The notes below the pieces were generated by a model. That model made no database searches and was not told where the DNA came from. It saw nothing but the letters and a program-made list of their open reading frames with translations. This document shows positions 33,827 through 42,534 of a stretch of DNA of 64,000 nucleotides, one piece after another. The position numbers and the translations under genes were made by a program. How positions within the stretch are numbered: the stretch's first letter is position 1; every line of letters begins with the position of its first letter. Origin of the DNA: Alkalicoccobacillus porphyridii (lineage in GTDB: Bacteria; Bacillota; Bacilli; Bacillales; Bacillaceae_D); assembly GCF_007293315.1 (NCBI RefSeq), contig NZ_VLXZ01000008.1, positions 62,001 to 126,000 of the forward strand, given 5' to 3'.

Positions 33827-34630
33827 TTAATTTTGAATATTTGCTTCATGAATGAAATGATTACACGCCCATTCACCCTCGGTTTTAAACAAACTCATTA
33901 CTAACTCACGATTAGTTGGTGGATTGATTAACCATTCTATCAGAGTTTGAATAACTTGTTCTTTGCTAGGAAAGTAGTGAGTAAATACCTCAGCCTGTTC
34001 GTTAAGTCGAGTCGTCCATATTTGAGATCGGACCATTACCATTGAATAGTAGGTGCGAATGAGCTTGCGGGCAAAATTCTTTGTGAATGTATGAAACTCT
34101 TCGACCGAAGTAGCTGTTTCCAATCGTTTACGTGCGCGAAGCAGAGCTTCACAGATATCACCATTAAAGCTGATAGCAATCTCTGAGGTTAGTTTGTATG
34201 GACCAAAGTGCTGGCCAAGGTCTTCACCGTATACACAAATAGAGATCTCCTTCAGAAACGCATTTTCATAATAATTAGCAGGGTCCATGGTGTAGTCGTA
34301 ATAAGCGATGGCTATACCAACTTCTCGAACAAGTGATTGATAGATTTGAGAAAGTTCAATAGAAAGATTTTTAAGTTCGGCTAATTCCTCAGGGGTTAGA
34401 TCACTATGAAACAGCGCGATGAGATCTAGATCAGACTGCACTGGAACGGCCTCGCCTCGCGGTACACTACCGTATACATACACACTGTGGAGCTGATGGG
34501 TGAAATTCATTTTTAAACTCTCAACGGATGCCTGAATACATGGCTTGAAGGTAGAATTAATCTTGTCGATACTCACGTCGCTTATAATAAAACCCTCGGC
34601 GTTTAATCCATAACCACGCTTTAACCTCAA
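33827..34630 (-). CDS. Nucleotidyltransferase-domain protein (aminoglycoside adenylyltransferase-like)
   Basis: 267 aa. The catalytic motif VYGSVPRGEAVPVQSDLDLI holds the GS-x-DxD core of MNT/ANT(3'') enzymes; the C-terminal half is helical (residues 140-260). The family transfers AMP from ATP to antibiotics or other acceptors; the acceptor is not readable. GGGGGAGA lies upstream. It begins 3 bp after the stop of the interrupted P-loop gene, so the two form an operon. A second nucleotidyltransferase, also interrupted, is 4 kb away. Confidence 0.78.
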   Translation of the reverse strand: MRLKRGYGLNAEGFIISDVSIDKINSTFKPCIQASVESLKMNFTHQLHSVYVYGSVPRGEAVPVQSDLDLIALFHSDLTPEELAELKNLSIELSQIYQSLVREVGIAIAYYDYTMDPANYYENAFLKEISICVYGEDLGQHFGPYKLTSEIAISFNGDICEALLRARKRLETATSVEEFHTFTKNFARKLIRTYYSMVMVRSQIWTTRLNEQAEVFTHYFPSKEQVIQTLIEWLINPPTNRELVMSLFKTEGEWACNHFIHEANIQN

Positions 34631-34632
34631 AC

Positions 34633-35208
34633 TTATCTCCCCCTAATTCCCTCGCTAAGTTCAATAATTTGCTTGATCACAGAACTAATTTGCTTGCTAT
34701 TTTTAATCACAAATAAGTAGTCTGCTTCATCTTCTGTGGGGTCTACGATATCTTCCCCAAGAGCCTCTGCATATTGGCGCTTTAATAAATCCTCGAATGT
34801 AAGAGCTGTGTTCCTAAATATGTTGGTGCTGCGACAGCTAGTAGCCACTCTGTTCTAGATCACACGATCAGGGATATCAAGATGGACTAGAATACGAATG
34901 AATTCGACGTTATCGTATATTTCTTTAAGTAGATAATCTCTACTTTTTCTTGAACGGTTAGAATTGCTAGCGATAATATGAACATCAGAATGTTCTTTAG
35001 CATATTCAACAATGAGTCTTGAAATAGATTGCTTAAGGATATTAGGACTGGTTTGTGGCTGTATCTTTCTATAATAGGTGTTAAGAAATTCAGCATGGTT
35101 ATCCTGATCAACAACCAAGGAGTTAGGAAGTTCCTTTTCTAATGCCTGTGCAAATGTACTTTTACCACTATGAGTTTTACCAACTGTAAGGATGGCGAGC
35201 CTTTTCAT
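34633..35208 (-). pseudogene. P-loop kinase gene interrupted by in-frame TAG
   Basis: From ATG 35208 the sequence reads a Walker A GKTHSGKST, an aspartate-bearing VVDQDNH and HIIASNSNRSRKSRD, as in small AAA/zeta-toxin-like or polynucleotide-kinase-like ATPases. TAG at 34855-34857 follows DIPDRVI; the same frame then continues NRVATSCRSTNIFRNTALTF to a normal end at 34633. Together about 191 aa would make one intact kinase, so this is most simply a nonsense mutation. A GTG at 34848 could restart translation. Confidence 0.75.
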
Positions 35209-35239
35209 TGATATGAACTCCTTTCATTGGGTGAGTATG

Positions 35240-35611
35240 CTAATCCCCAACTACTTTATTTCTAAGGTAGTAGAGTCTCAGCACTTCACCCACTGCAAAA
35301 TAGATAAGTGATGTAATCAGTGAAAATAACGCCAAGAAACCCAAAAGAAAAACAGGAGCCAGCCCGGCTGCAATATACATATTAAATGAAAATGCAAATC
35401 TCGCATCTGGCGCCTTCTGGGAGACAAAGTTAATAGCAAAAGACAGCGGAAAAAGATATAAAAACAAACCAGGTAACGTGTATATACTAATAATGAGTAC
35501 ATCATGCAAGAAATTCCCACCACCAAGAAGGTTATCTGTTGGCTGGAACAATGAAATGGACAGTGTAGATAATACATAAGTAATTAGTAGCGTATAGATA
35601 TTATGTTTCAT
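35240..35611 (-). CDS. Membrane protein of unknown function (about 123 aa)
   Basis: Four hydrophobic segments, beginning IYTLLITYVLSTLSISLF and ending LITSLIYFAVGEVLRLYY. I recognise no family. ATG 35611 is favoured by GAGGA seven bases upstream; ATG 35623 is an alternative. It is close behind the nucleotidyltransferase-region genes but separated by a G+C-poor gap, so cotranscription is uncertain. Confidence 0.6.
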   Translation of the reverse strand: MKHNIYTLLITYVLSTLSISLFQPTDNLLGGGNFLHDVLIISIYTLPGLFLYLFPLSFAINFVSQKAPDARFAFSFNMYIAAGLAPVFLLGFLALFSLITSLIYFAVGEVLRLYYLRNKVVGD

Positions 35612-35777
35612 GATAGTCCTCATTCTTTCTCAACTAATAATGTTGAAATACCAAATAAAAACATTTACATATTTACTCTTAGATCATTTTTTTGAACATA
35701 GAGTTTGCGCGAAAATTTTTACGGTGCGTGATTAAATTAAAATCGAGTAGTCTACGATAGAAGATAGAAAACCCTCC

Positions 35778-36047
35778 TTACTTCTGAAAGTTCACTGTTT
35801 TTAATATCGCTCCTATCAATGCAGATAAACCAGCCACTATAAGAATACCGCCAATAATTTGAAAGCTATTTATGTATGCCTGCATCCTTGCTAAATATAT
35901 TTCTGGATCGAATGTATCATATGCAGATGCTTGTACCCATGAATCAGCCCTAGACACACCGAAATGGGTACTACCTATCACCATAATCAGACCAATGGTG
36001 CATAGTAAGATGCTGATGAATAAAAATAGCTTCATAATATTACTCAT
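35778..36047 (-). CDS. 89-aa protein with two membrane segments
   Basis: AGAGGAGGC precedes ATG 36047; upstream in-frame codons precede that ribosome binding site. Two membrane segments (LFLFISILLCTIGLIMVIG and IIGGILIVAGLSALIGAIL) enclose an extracytoplasmic loop with DTFDPEIYLARMQAYIN. The family is unknown. About 130 bp of AT-rich sequence between it and the preceding gene shows no feature. Confidence 0.65.
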   Translation of the reverse strand: MSNIMKLFLFISILLCTIGLIMVIGSTHFGVSRADSWVQASAYDTFDPEIYLARMQAYINSFQIIGGILIVAGLSALIGAILKTVNFQK

Positions 36048-36222
36048 TTTTAAGCCTCCTCTAAATGCCAAACTTAGAATCAGTATACAGAAAATGTTAC
36101 TCTTTTTGGGAATTATTTAGTTGGTTTCTTACATAATTGAAATAGACAATTCGAGGGTATTTTCATATACTTGATTAAAAGTAAGGTATTGGATAATTAG
36201 ATCTTAGAGTTAGGATGAGTGG

Positions 36223-37482
36223 ATGGACAAGTACACAATAAAATTTTTGAAAATTTGGACACCTAGTTATTTAGTATTCTTTTCTTATGCGTTAACTATT
36301 TTTACTATGAGTTGGTTTATCTCGGAGTCTCCTTCTGGTGGAGGGGATGTTTTGGGGGTGATCATGGCTATCGGGAATTTAGTGTCTACTGTCGTGGTGG
36401 TTCTCTTTTCCGGTCTGATTGATAAGGTGAATAGAAAAAATTTTCTGCTACTTATGCAGATCCTTATGTTTTTAATCATTTTAAGTTTATTGCTACCGTA
36501 TTCGGAATGGATTACTGGTTTTTTAATGGTGCTGTTTATGGCATGTGTTGTTATCACACTGGAGAGTTCGTTTTCGTTATATGGAGCAGCACTCGAGACA
36601 TCTATGGCGGATTTAGCTCCAAAGCGATGGACATCTAATCGTACAGCTTTGCTTATTCAGCTTCATCCTCAACTAGCAAGAGTGATTGCACCTATGGTGG
36701 GTGGTGCTTTACTTGCAACAGGCTTGTTGAAGATGACCTCAATTGTTGCTGCAGTTTCGATATTTATATCAATCTTTTTTCTTTACATATGGTCATCCAG
36801 TCTACTTCTGTCTGATCGTAAGCTTTACCCAACAACTGAAAAAGTTTCGTTTACATCATTAATGTTGGATGTGCGAGGCGCTTGGTCATGGATTGTGGAA
36901 AGGCAATTGCTTGTTTTTCTATTAGTCATTGGCATAATTAATAGCTTGGTTGTTCCCTCCTTTTATCAGCTGTTACCTGCTTTTATCTCTGAGATGCCCA
37001 TTGGAAATGATAATGATGAAGTGTTTTATGGTTTGTTTTCATCAGCATATGGTGTAGGTATGATCGTTACTTCTCTCATCTTCATAAAAATAGCTAAACG
37101 TACAAAGCGACCAGGTTTGGCATCTGCGGGTTTTGTCTTTCTAATGGCGATTGTTGTGTTCCTAGTAACGATCTTACAAAATCTCTACTTTTTAATTGCC
37201 TCAAGTTTTGTTTTAGGAATTCTATTCATCTTATTAATAATGTTTGTAGGAGGGGCTTGGTTAGATATGACTCCCTCTTCAATTAGGGTAAGAGTTTTTA
37301 GTGTTAGGAGATTAATTACGTTCGTTAGTATTCCGCTCGGCACTGTGATCATGGGATTTGGAGGAGCAGCTATTGGATATATGATTATTCTGCGTATTCT
37401 GGTCGGATGTATGATGATTGCGTTGTTGCTAAGTATTTTCTTATTAAAAGGGTGGAAGGATCGTGCGATAAGAGTTGAATAA
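36223..37482 (+). CDS. MFS transporter
   Basis: 419 aa with twelve predicted membrane helices and the loop 2-3 motif GLIDKVNRKN, a variant of the MFS GxxxDRxGRR motif. It resembles drug-efflux type MFS proteins of Bacilli, such as macrolide-efflux-like (MefA/YknZ-neighbour) exporters; the substrate is unknown. GGATGAG lies before the ATG. It is monocistronic. Confidence 0.82.
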   Translation: MDKYTIKFLKIWTPSYLVFFSYALTIFTMSWFISESPSGGGDVLGVIMAIGNLVSTVVVVLFSGLIDKVNRKNFLLLMQILMFLIILSLLLPYSEWITGFLMVLFMACVVITLESSFSLYGAALETSMADLAPKRWTSNRTALLIQLHPQLARVIAPMVGGALLATGLLKMTSIVAAVSIFISIFFLYIWSSSLLLSDRKLYPTTEKVSFTSLMLDVRGAWSWIVERQLLVFLLVIGIINSLVVPSFYQLLPAFISEMPIGNDNDEVFYGLFSSAYGVGMIVTSLIFIKIAKRTKRPGLASAGFVFLMAIVVFLVTILQNLYFLIASSFVLGILFILLIMFVGGAWLDMTPSSIRVRVFSVRRLITFVSIPLGTVIMGFGGAAIGYMIILRILVGCMMIALLLSIFLLKGWKDRAIRVE

Positions 37483-37562
37483 TAATGAAATAATATAACC
37501 TTAAAAACACAATTTTAATATGAATGTTTATAATTGCTCATCAGCGGAAAGAGGAGGAGTAG

Positions 37563-37607
37563 ATGCTTATTAGAATAGAAGGAGGATGTAAACATGAGTG
37601 GAATTAA
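37563..37607 (+). CDS. Possible 14-aa leader peptide
   Basis: AGAGGAGGAG just before ATG 37563 is stronger than needed for a chance start. The reading frame is 14 codons (MLIRIEGGCKHEWN) and its stop at 37605-37607 lies just inside the next gene; the leader contains that gene's own ribosome binding site. This arrangement would couple translation of the two. Speculative. Confidence 0.3.
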   Translation: MLIRIEGGCKHEWN

Positions 37608-37827
37608 AGAATTAGAAGTAGGCACGCACTACGTGGCAGCTGATATTGATCAGTTTATTTCTAAAACGGATGCGATTGTACTCTCATCTAATGAGAACCA
37701 GTTATTTTCTCATCCTGATCGGGAATTTAAAGTAACAAATACATTTGAGGGCTTTTTTGAGCACTCCTCTGATGACGGAGAAAAGTATTATAGGTCGAAG
37801 CAAGCCTATGTTATTGAGAAGGTTTAA
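37594..37827 (+). CDS. 77-aa protein of unknown function
   Basis: GAAGGAGGA precedes the ATG. The acidic soluble sequence MSGIKELEVGTHYVAADIDQ...VTNTFEGFFEHSSDDGE contains no motif I recognise. A terminator follows, separating it from the ars operon. A tiny reading frame overlaps its start region (37563-37607). Confidence 0.65.
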   Translation: MSGIKELEVGTHYVAADIDQFISKTDAIVLSSNENQLFSHPDREFKVTNTFEGFFEHSSDDGEKYYRSKQAYVIEKV

Positions 37828-37837
37828 TATGTTGCTC

Positions 37838-37866
37838 AAGAGCTTACCGTAGGGTTGGCTCTTTTT
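37838..37866 (+). terminator. Terminator
   Basis: AAGAGC / GCTCTT stem with a 14-nt loop followed by TTTTCTT. Confidence 0.6.
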
Positions 37867-37900
37867 CTTGCTTAATTATAGATTCTCATGTATTGTTTAA

Positions 37901-37922
37901 TTAATCAAAAAAAATTGATTAA
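37901..37922 (+). promoter_or_regulatory. ArsR operator upstream of arsR
   Basis: TTAATCAA and TTGATTAA flank six A/T bases, an inverted repeat of the ATCAA-n6-TTGAT kind bound by ArsR repressors in Bacilli. An almost identical block recurs at 38281-38300 before arsI. Confidence 0.75.
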
Positions 37923-37936
37923 TGGAGGTGATTAGA

Positions 37937-38263
37937 GTGAGTGGTCAAATGGCTGATTGTAAAAGTGTTGTTACACCTAGCTTTGAGCTTCTTGAATTAC
38001 GGTTTAAAGCTTTATCAGATAAAAAGAGATTACATTTGATCCACTTATTAAGCACATGGGGCCAAACATGTGTCTGTGATTTAGTAGATGAAATGGAGAT
38101 GCCTCAATCTAAACTCTCTTATCATTTGAAAATCCTAATGAATGCTGATCTTTTGCACAAAGAGACGAAAGGAACCTGGAGCTACTACAGTGTTAATGAA
38201 GGGGTTATGGATCATTTATTATCCGAGGAATTATGTTGTGTGTTAAAACCGTCCAAAAAATGA
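37937..38263 (+). CDS. arsR: ArsR family arsenic-responsive repressor
   Basis: 108 aa from GTG 37937, with GGAGGTGA at 37924-37931; the in-frame ATG at 37922 lies before that site. Winged-helix with LRFKALSDKKRLHLIHLL and the metal-site helix TCVCDLVDEMEMPQSKLSYH, whose paired cysteines (CVC) are the classical As(III) ligands. ELCC near the C-terminus adds further cysteines. It should repress the ars operon through the operators at 37901 and 38281. Confidence 0.9.
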   Translation: MSGQMADCKSVVTPSFELLELRFKALSDKKRLHLIHLLSTWGQTCVCDLVDEMEMPQSKLSYHLKILMNADLLHKETKGTWSYYSVNEGVMDHLLSEELCCVLKPSKK

Positions 38264-38280
38264 TCTTTCTATTTGTCTAT

Positions 38281-38300
38281 TTAATCAAAAAAAATTGATA
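38281..38300 (+). promoter_or_regulatory. Second ArsR operator, before arsI
   Basis: TTAATCAAAAAAAATTGATA repeats 19 of the 22 bases of the operator before arsR, placed directly ahead of the arsI ribosome binding site (AAGGGAGAGG). It suggests a separate ArsR-controlled promoter or a roadblock inside the operon. Confidence 0.65.
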
Positions 38301-38316
38301 TAAGGGAGAGGGATTT

Positions 38317-38688
38317 ATGACATACGTGCATATTGGTATAAATGTTGAGAATTTAGCTGAAAGTAAGCAGTTTTATGAGCGTTTCTTAGGCTTACAACCA
38401 GTTAAAGAAAAAGAGGATTATGTAAAATTCCTATCAGAGGAGCCAGCGCTGAATTTAACACTGCGTGAGGTAGCGAATGTTGGAGGGAATCAGGTCAATC
38501 ATTTAGGTGTGCAAGTCACTGCAAAAGAAGAAATCGGGAGACATAAGCAAAGAATAGAACAAATGGGCATACACATTAGAGAGGAAATGAATACAACGTG
38601 CTGTTATGCTGTTCAAGACAAATTCTGGGTGAGAGATCCTAACGGTATTGAATGGGAATATTTCTATACAAAAGAAGATGTGGAATAA
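38317..38688 (+). CDS. arsI: ArsI/CadI-type VOC metalloenzyme (C-As lyase family)
   Basis: 123 aa, one vicinal-oxygen-chelate domain opening YVHIGINVENLAESKQFYE. The diagnostic loop NTTCCYAVQDKFWVRDPNG carries the vicinal cysteines that bind trivalent organoarsenicals in ArsI, and the metal ligands are the early His, the central HLGVQV His and the late Glu in WEYF. ArsI demethylates methyl-As(III) with Fe(II) and oxygen. Second in the ars operon, between arsR and arsB. Confidence 0.85.
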   Translation: MTYVHIGINVENLAESKQFYERFLGLQPVKEKEDYVKFLSEEPALNLTLREVANVGGNQVNHLGVQVTAKEEIGRHKQRIEQMGIHIREEMNTTCCYAVQDKFWVRDPNGIEWEYFYTKEDVE

Positions 38689-38712
38689 GAACTGGAAGAG
38701 GTAGAAGAACTG

Positions 38713-40011
38713 ATGACTTCAATTTTCTTGGCGTCCGTCATTTTTATTGGGACGCTTCTATTTGTTATTTGGCAGCCAAAAGGATTAAATATTGGTTGGT
38801 CTGCGTGCGGTGGGGCGTTGTTAGCTTTACTTGCTGGGGTCGTCAGTTTTTCGGATGTCCTTGATGTTACGGGTATTGTTTGGAATGCGACATTAACTTT
38901 TATTGCTATCATTATTATTTCGTTAGTCCTTGATGAGATTGGTTTTTTTGAATGGTCTGCTTTGCATATGGCGAGGTTAGCCAAAGGCAATGCAGTGCGT
39001 ATGTTTGTGTATGTTTGCTTGTTAGGTTCTCTGGTGTCCGCTTTTTTTGCAAATGATGGGGCGGCTTTAATCCTAACGCCGATTGTTTTATCTATGGTGC
39101 GATCTCTACATTTTAATGAAAAAATGGTTTTTCCTTTTATCATCGCTAGTGGTTTTATTGCAGATGCCACTTCGCATCCCTTGGTTGTTAGCAATCTGGT
39201 GAATATCGTCTCGGCTGATTTTTTTGGGATTGGTTTTGTTGAATATGCAACAAGAATGATTGTTCCTAATTTCTTTGCATTAGCAGCTAGTATTTTGGTT
39301 CTGTATCTTTATTTTCGAAAACATATTCCTGCGAACTATGATTTTAAAGAGCTTCAAAAGCCTGCAACGGCTATTAAAGATCTGAGGATGTTTCATTTAG
39401 CTTGGGTCGTACTAAGCGTATTATTAATTGGCTATTTAGTAAGTGAGTTCCTCCATATTCCAGTTTCCGTTATTGCCAGTGTGATTGCCGTCTCATTTTT
39501 GTTGATGGCACGAAGAAGCCCGGCTGTAGAGACTCGTACCGTGATAAAGGGGGCACCGTGGAATATTGTCTTTTTTTCAATTGGAATGTACGTTGTCGTT
39601 TACGGCTTACGAAATGTTGGCTTAACTGATGTGTTATCGGATGTGATTCAAATAACGGCTGATCAGGGATTATTTATGGCGACGATGGGAATGGGATTTA
39701 TTGCGGCTATCCTATCTTCTGTCATGAACAACTTGCCAACCGTATTGATTGATGCGATTGCCATTGCGGGAACGGATACAACGGGAATCACTCGAGAGGC
39801 TTTAATCTATGCTAATGTGATTGGCTCAGATCTGGGTCCAAAGATTACACCGATTGGGTCCCTAGCTACTTTATTATGGCTTCATGTCCTTAGTAAAAAA
39901 GGGGTTAAGATCTCATGGGGAACTTATTTTAAGACCGGTATCGTTATTACCATTCCCGTATTATTTATCACTTTATTAGGCCTATATATGTGGCTACTAT
40001 TGATTTATTAA
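38713..40011 (+). CDS. arsB: Arsenite efflux permease ArsB
   Basis: 432 aa with about eleven membrane helices. ArsB-type features include [18 protein letters not shown] and [16 protein letters not shown], plus [20 protein letters not shown] in the second half. It extrudes As(III)/Sb(III) using the proton gradient. The ribosome binding site is weak (AGAGGTAGAAG). It sits 14 bp before arsC. Confidence 0.92.
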   Translation: MTSIFLASVIFIGTLLFVIWQPKGLNIGWSACGGALLALLAGVVSFSDVLDVTGIVWNATLTFIAIIIISLVLDEIGFFEWSALHMARLAKGNAVRMFVYVCLLGSLVSAFFANDGAALILTPIVLSMVRSLHFNEKMVFPFIIASGFIADATSHPLVVSNLVNIVSADFFGIGFVEYATRMIVPNFFALAASILVLYLYFRKHIPANYDFKELQKPATAIKDLRMFHLAWVVLSVLLIGYLVSEFLHIPVSVIASVIAVSFLLMARRSPAVETRTVIKGAPWNIVFFSIGMYVVVYGLRNVGLTDVLSDVIQITADQGLFMATMGMGFIAAILSSVMNNLPTVLIDAIAIAGTDTTGITREALIYANVIGSDLGPKITPIGSLATLLWLHVLSKKGVKISWGTYFKTGIVITIPVLFITLLGLYMWLLLIY

Positions 40012-40024
40012 AAGGAGAATAACA

Positions 40025-40450
40025 ATGAATAAGAAAACAATATACTTTCTCTGCACGGGGAATTCCTGCAGGAGCCAGATGGCCGAGGGTTGGGCGAAGC
40101 ATTATTTGTCAAATGAATGGGATGTTTATAGTGCTGGCATTGAAGCACATGGCTTGAACCCTAAGGCGGTAAAGGCAATGGAGAAGGTAGGTATCGATAT
40201 TTCCAATCAAACCTCGGATCTTATAGATGATCAACTTTTACTAAATGCTGACCTGGTTGTAACCCTATGTGGTGATGCAGCAGATAAATGTCCAATCACT
40301 CCCGAACATGGTACGAGGCAGCACTGGGGCTTTGATGATCCAGCTAAAGCACGGGGGACAGATGAAGAGAAATGGGCCTTTTTTCAACGGGTCCGTGATG
40401 AAATTGGTGAGCGCATAATAACGTTTCAAAAAGCGAATAGTATGAGATGA
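40025..40450 (+). CDS. arsC: Thioredoxin-coupled arsenate reductase
   Basis: 141 aa, low-molecular-weight phosphatase fold. The loop CTGNSCRS places catalytic C10 and C15, and [10 protein letters not shown] near residue 80-90 supplies the other two redox cysteines of the B. subtilis-type enzyme. It reduces arsenate to arsenite for export by the preceding ArsB. AAAGGAG precedes the ATG. Last gene of the ars operon. Confidence 0.93.
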   Translation: MNKKTIYFLCTGNSCRSQMAEGWAKHYLSNEWDVYSAGIEAHGLNPKAVKAMEKVGIDISNQTSDLIDDQLLLNADLVVTLCGDAADKCPITPEHGTRQHWGFDDPAKARGTDEEKWAFFQRVRDEIGERIITFQKANSMR

Positions 40451-40470
40451 TCGTTATTTTTTAAAAATGT

Positions 40471-40501
40471 GCTTCGGAAATAAACCGGAGCCATTTTTTT
40501 A
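40471..40501 (+). terminator. Terminator of the ars operon
   Basis: GCTTCGG / CCGGAGC stem with a 7-nt loop, then CATTTTTTTA. Confidence 0.85.
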
Positions 40502-40597
40502 GTTCTCATGGAGAAATGATTTCTTAGAGCTTTAACGGTATGATGGACATAAGAGTTTGATCCAACACAGCTGGATTAGTGACGAGGAGTGAGTGTT

Positions 40598-41188
40598 GTG
40601 GCAAATGAACCAAACCCCAAAATAGATGAGTGGATGAGTAGAGCAAAAAACTGGCGTGATGAGTTTGAAGAACTAAGAAGCATAGCTTTAGCTCATTCTG
40701 AATTAACAGAGGAAATGAAGTGGGGGAACCCATGCTACACCTTTCAGAACAAAAATGTCGTGTTAATCCATGGATTTAAGGAATACTGTGCACTGTTGTT
40801 TATGAAAGGAGCTCTGTTAAAAGACCCGCATCAAATGCTCATCCAACAAACGGAAAATGTACAGGCAGCCCGGCAAATCCGCTTTACCAATGTTCAAGAA
40901 ATTATGGATAGGAGAGCGGAGATAGCGGCTTATATTCAAGATGCTATTGACATTGAGAGGTCTGGTAAGAAAGTGGAGCTAGCTAAAAAAGAGCTTGTTA
41001 TACCAGAAGAGCTCCAACAGCGATTTAATGAAAATGCTGAATTAAAGGAAGCATTTTACAAATTAACACCCGGCCGTCAGCGCGCCTATACCCTTCACTT
41101 CGCTCAACCAAAAAAGGCTGAAACAAGAGAGGCGAGAGTAGAGAAATATATTCAGCATATTCTTGATGGCAAGGGCTTAAACGATTAA
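40598..41188 (+). CDS. YdeI/OmdA family protein (DUF1801 + OmdA)
   Basis: 196 aa. The N-terminal DUF1801 fold is marked by EEMKWGNPCYTFQNKNVVLI; the C-terminal OmdA-like segment by LTPGRQRAYTLHFAQPKKAETREARVEK. It corresponds to B. subtilis YdeI and the iron-chaperone-like YdhG superfamily; the function is unproven. GAGGAG at 40584-40589 fits GTG 40598 (8 bp) better than GTG 40589, which it overlaps. Single gene with terminator. Confidence 0.83.
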   Translation: MANEPNPKIDEWMSRAKNWRDEFEELRSIALAHSELTEEMKWGNPCYTFQNKNVVLIHGFKEYCALLFMKGALLKDPHQMLIQQTENVQAARQIRFTNVQEIMDRRAEIAAYIQDAIDIERSGKKVELAKKELVIPEELQQRFNENAELKEAFYKLTPGRQRAYTLHFAQPKKAETREARVEKYIQHILDGKGLND

Positions 41189-41197
41189 GGACGAGCA

Positions 41198-41230
41198 GCA
41201 CCGAGGTTAAGGGCCTTGGTGCTTTTTTTA
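41198..41230 (+). terminator. Terminator
   Basis: GCACCGAGG / CCTTGGTGC stem with a 7-nt loop, then TTTTTTTA. Confidence 0.85.
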
Positions 41231-41242
41231 GGTAAGGCACTT

Positions 41243-41418
41243 ATTATTGTGTAAATATTAATTTCAATACCTATCTAAACAAGCGGACGAAAATGGAGGG
41301 CCGACACCTGCGGGATAAAAAGGTTAAATGAGATAAATCGACGGAGTCGAGTTAGCTCATTTCCTTCCCGCGGTAAGCGTGTCCCCATTTTCGGGAGCGG
41401 CAGCCGAAGAACCAAAAC
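41243..41418 (+). repeat. Dispersed structured repeat, copy 2
   Basis: About 176 bp matching the copy at 56.38-56.56 kb over its whole length, including TACCTATCTAAACAAGCGGA at the left and GAGCGGCAGCCGAAGAA at the right. It folds as nested arms: outer CGAAAATGG / CCATTTTCG, middle GACAC / GTGTC and CGGG / CCCG, and an inner 35-nt hairpin at 41327-41361 (AATGAG / CTCATT, TCGAC / GTCGA). No protein is encoded. Confidence 0.82.
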
Positions 41419-41438
41419 TTTTGATCCAGTCGGCGCGC

Positions 41439-41472
41439 ACTGCGCATCAATTTGCGCAGTTTCGATTTTTTT
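41439..41472 (+). terminator. Isolated terminator-like hairpin after the repeat
   Basis: ACTGCGC / GCGCAGT with an 8-nt loop, followed by TTCGATTTTTTT. No gene directly precedes it, so a transcript reading through the dispersed repeat would end here. The remaining sequence to 41663 shows nothing else I can name. Confidence 0.6.
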
Positions 41473-41663
41473 GAGCATAGGGACCTTAAATTCGCGCATT
41501 CTGGGTTAGCGAGGGAAGGAGGACGGAGGAGTATACTCAACACAAGTGACCTAATAGTAAAATCTATTGTCAAAGCATGTGCTTTTTTATGCAAAACTCT
41601 GCAGGATTCGTAAGCGATGTCTTGAAATTGATATAAGTACACATATAAAGGGGGAAGGTTTTC

Positions 41664-42470
41664 ATGGACTCAGATGTAGCAAAAAAGAGGGCAGAAATTC
41701 CGGGGAGCGCATCAAGCATATTGGATGCAAGGACGTTACACACTTCTCATAAAAGATTATCAGAATTGGTAACAGAGGGGATGTCTGTTTTGGATGTTGG
41801 CTGTGGCACGGGCACTATCACTAAAGGGATAGCAGAAATCGTTGGTTCGCGCGGGAGAGTCGTTGGCATAGATCAGAATCCTGCATTCGTTGAAACGGCC
41901 AATGAATCCGCCCTCGACCTACCTATGCTTTCTTTTATGGAAGGGGATGTTTATGATCTTCCATTTGAAAACGAGTTTGACATGGTGACCTCTGCAAGGG
42001 TGCTGCAATGGCTATCTGACCCGGTTCGTGCTTTACGTACGCTAATAGCTGCAGCAAAACCAGGAGGGAAAATTATTATCCTTGATTATAATCATGAAAA
42101 AATTAAATGGGAACCAGAGCCTCCAGAATCTACGAAGCAATTTTATCGTGCATTTCTAAAGTGGAGAGCTGATGCTGGTATGGATAATGAGATGGCCGAT
42201 CATCTTGAAGAGATGTATGGACGGGTCGGGTTGAGCCAGATACATACTCATATACAGGATGAAGTGGTGACACGATCGGACCCGGACTTTATGAAGAAAA
42301 TTAACATTTGGGCTGATGTGATGACAAGCAGGGGGAAGCAAATGGTTCGGGACGGTTTCTATGGTGAATCGGAGTTAACGCTGGCTGAAAAGCAGTATAG
42401 AGAGTGGGTACAATTCGAGGCCAGATCACAATGTATGTATTTGCGAGCGGTGGAAGGTAGTAAGCAGTAG
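41664..42470 (+). CDS. Class I SAM-dependent methyltransferase
   Basis: 268 aa. Motif I is VLDVGCGTGTITKGIAE, motif II region VVGIDQNP, and later VLQWLSDPVRALRTLIAAAKPGG, as in small-molecule methyltransferases of the UbiE/Methyltransf_11 type. The acceptor is unknown. It lacks the conserved cysteine pattern expected of arsenite methyltransferase ArsM despite proximity to ars genes. GGGGGAAGG is the ribosome binding site. Confidence 0.85.
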   Translation: MDSDVAKKRAEIPGSASSILDARTLHTSHKRLSELVTEGMSVLDVGCGTGTITKGIAEIVGSRGRVVGIDQNPAFVETANESALDLPMLSFMEGDVYDLPFENEFDMVTSARVLQWLSDPVRALRTLIAAAKPGGKIIILDYNHEKIKWEPEPPESTKQFYRAFLKWRADAGMDNEMADHLEEMYGRVGLSQIHTHIQDEVVTRSDPDFMKKINIWADVMTSRGKQMVRDGFYGESELTLAEKQYREWVQFEARSQCMYLRAVEGSKQ

Positions 42471-42487
42471 ATTAGGTTATATCAAAA

Positions 42488-42521
42488 ATAAAAAAAGCGA
42501 CAAAGAGTCAATTTGTCGCTT
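42488..42521 (-). terminator. Terminator of the MurE-like gene
   Basis: AAGCGACAAA / TTTGTCGCTT stem; on the minus strand it is followed by TTTTTTTAT. Confidence 0.75.
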
Positions 42522-42534
42522 CGTCATTATGTTA

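Noticed and set aside
37594-37827. Membership of the 77-aa protein in the ars operon
   Set aside because: A terminator at 37838-37866 and an ArsR operator at 37901 separate them.
41275-41642. Minus-strand open frames across the dispersed repeat at 41.3 kb
   Set aside because: They run through the structured repeat and similar frames occur in the homologous copy at 56.4 kb with shifted reading; no ribosome binding site.
41664-42470. Arsenite methyltransferase ArsM next to the ars operon
   Set aside because: The conserved cysteines of ArsM are not visible, and a terminator, another gene and a repeat separate it from arsC; only a generic methyltransferase call is justified.
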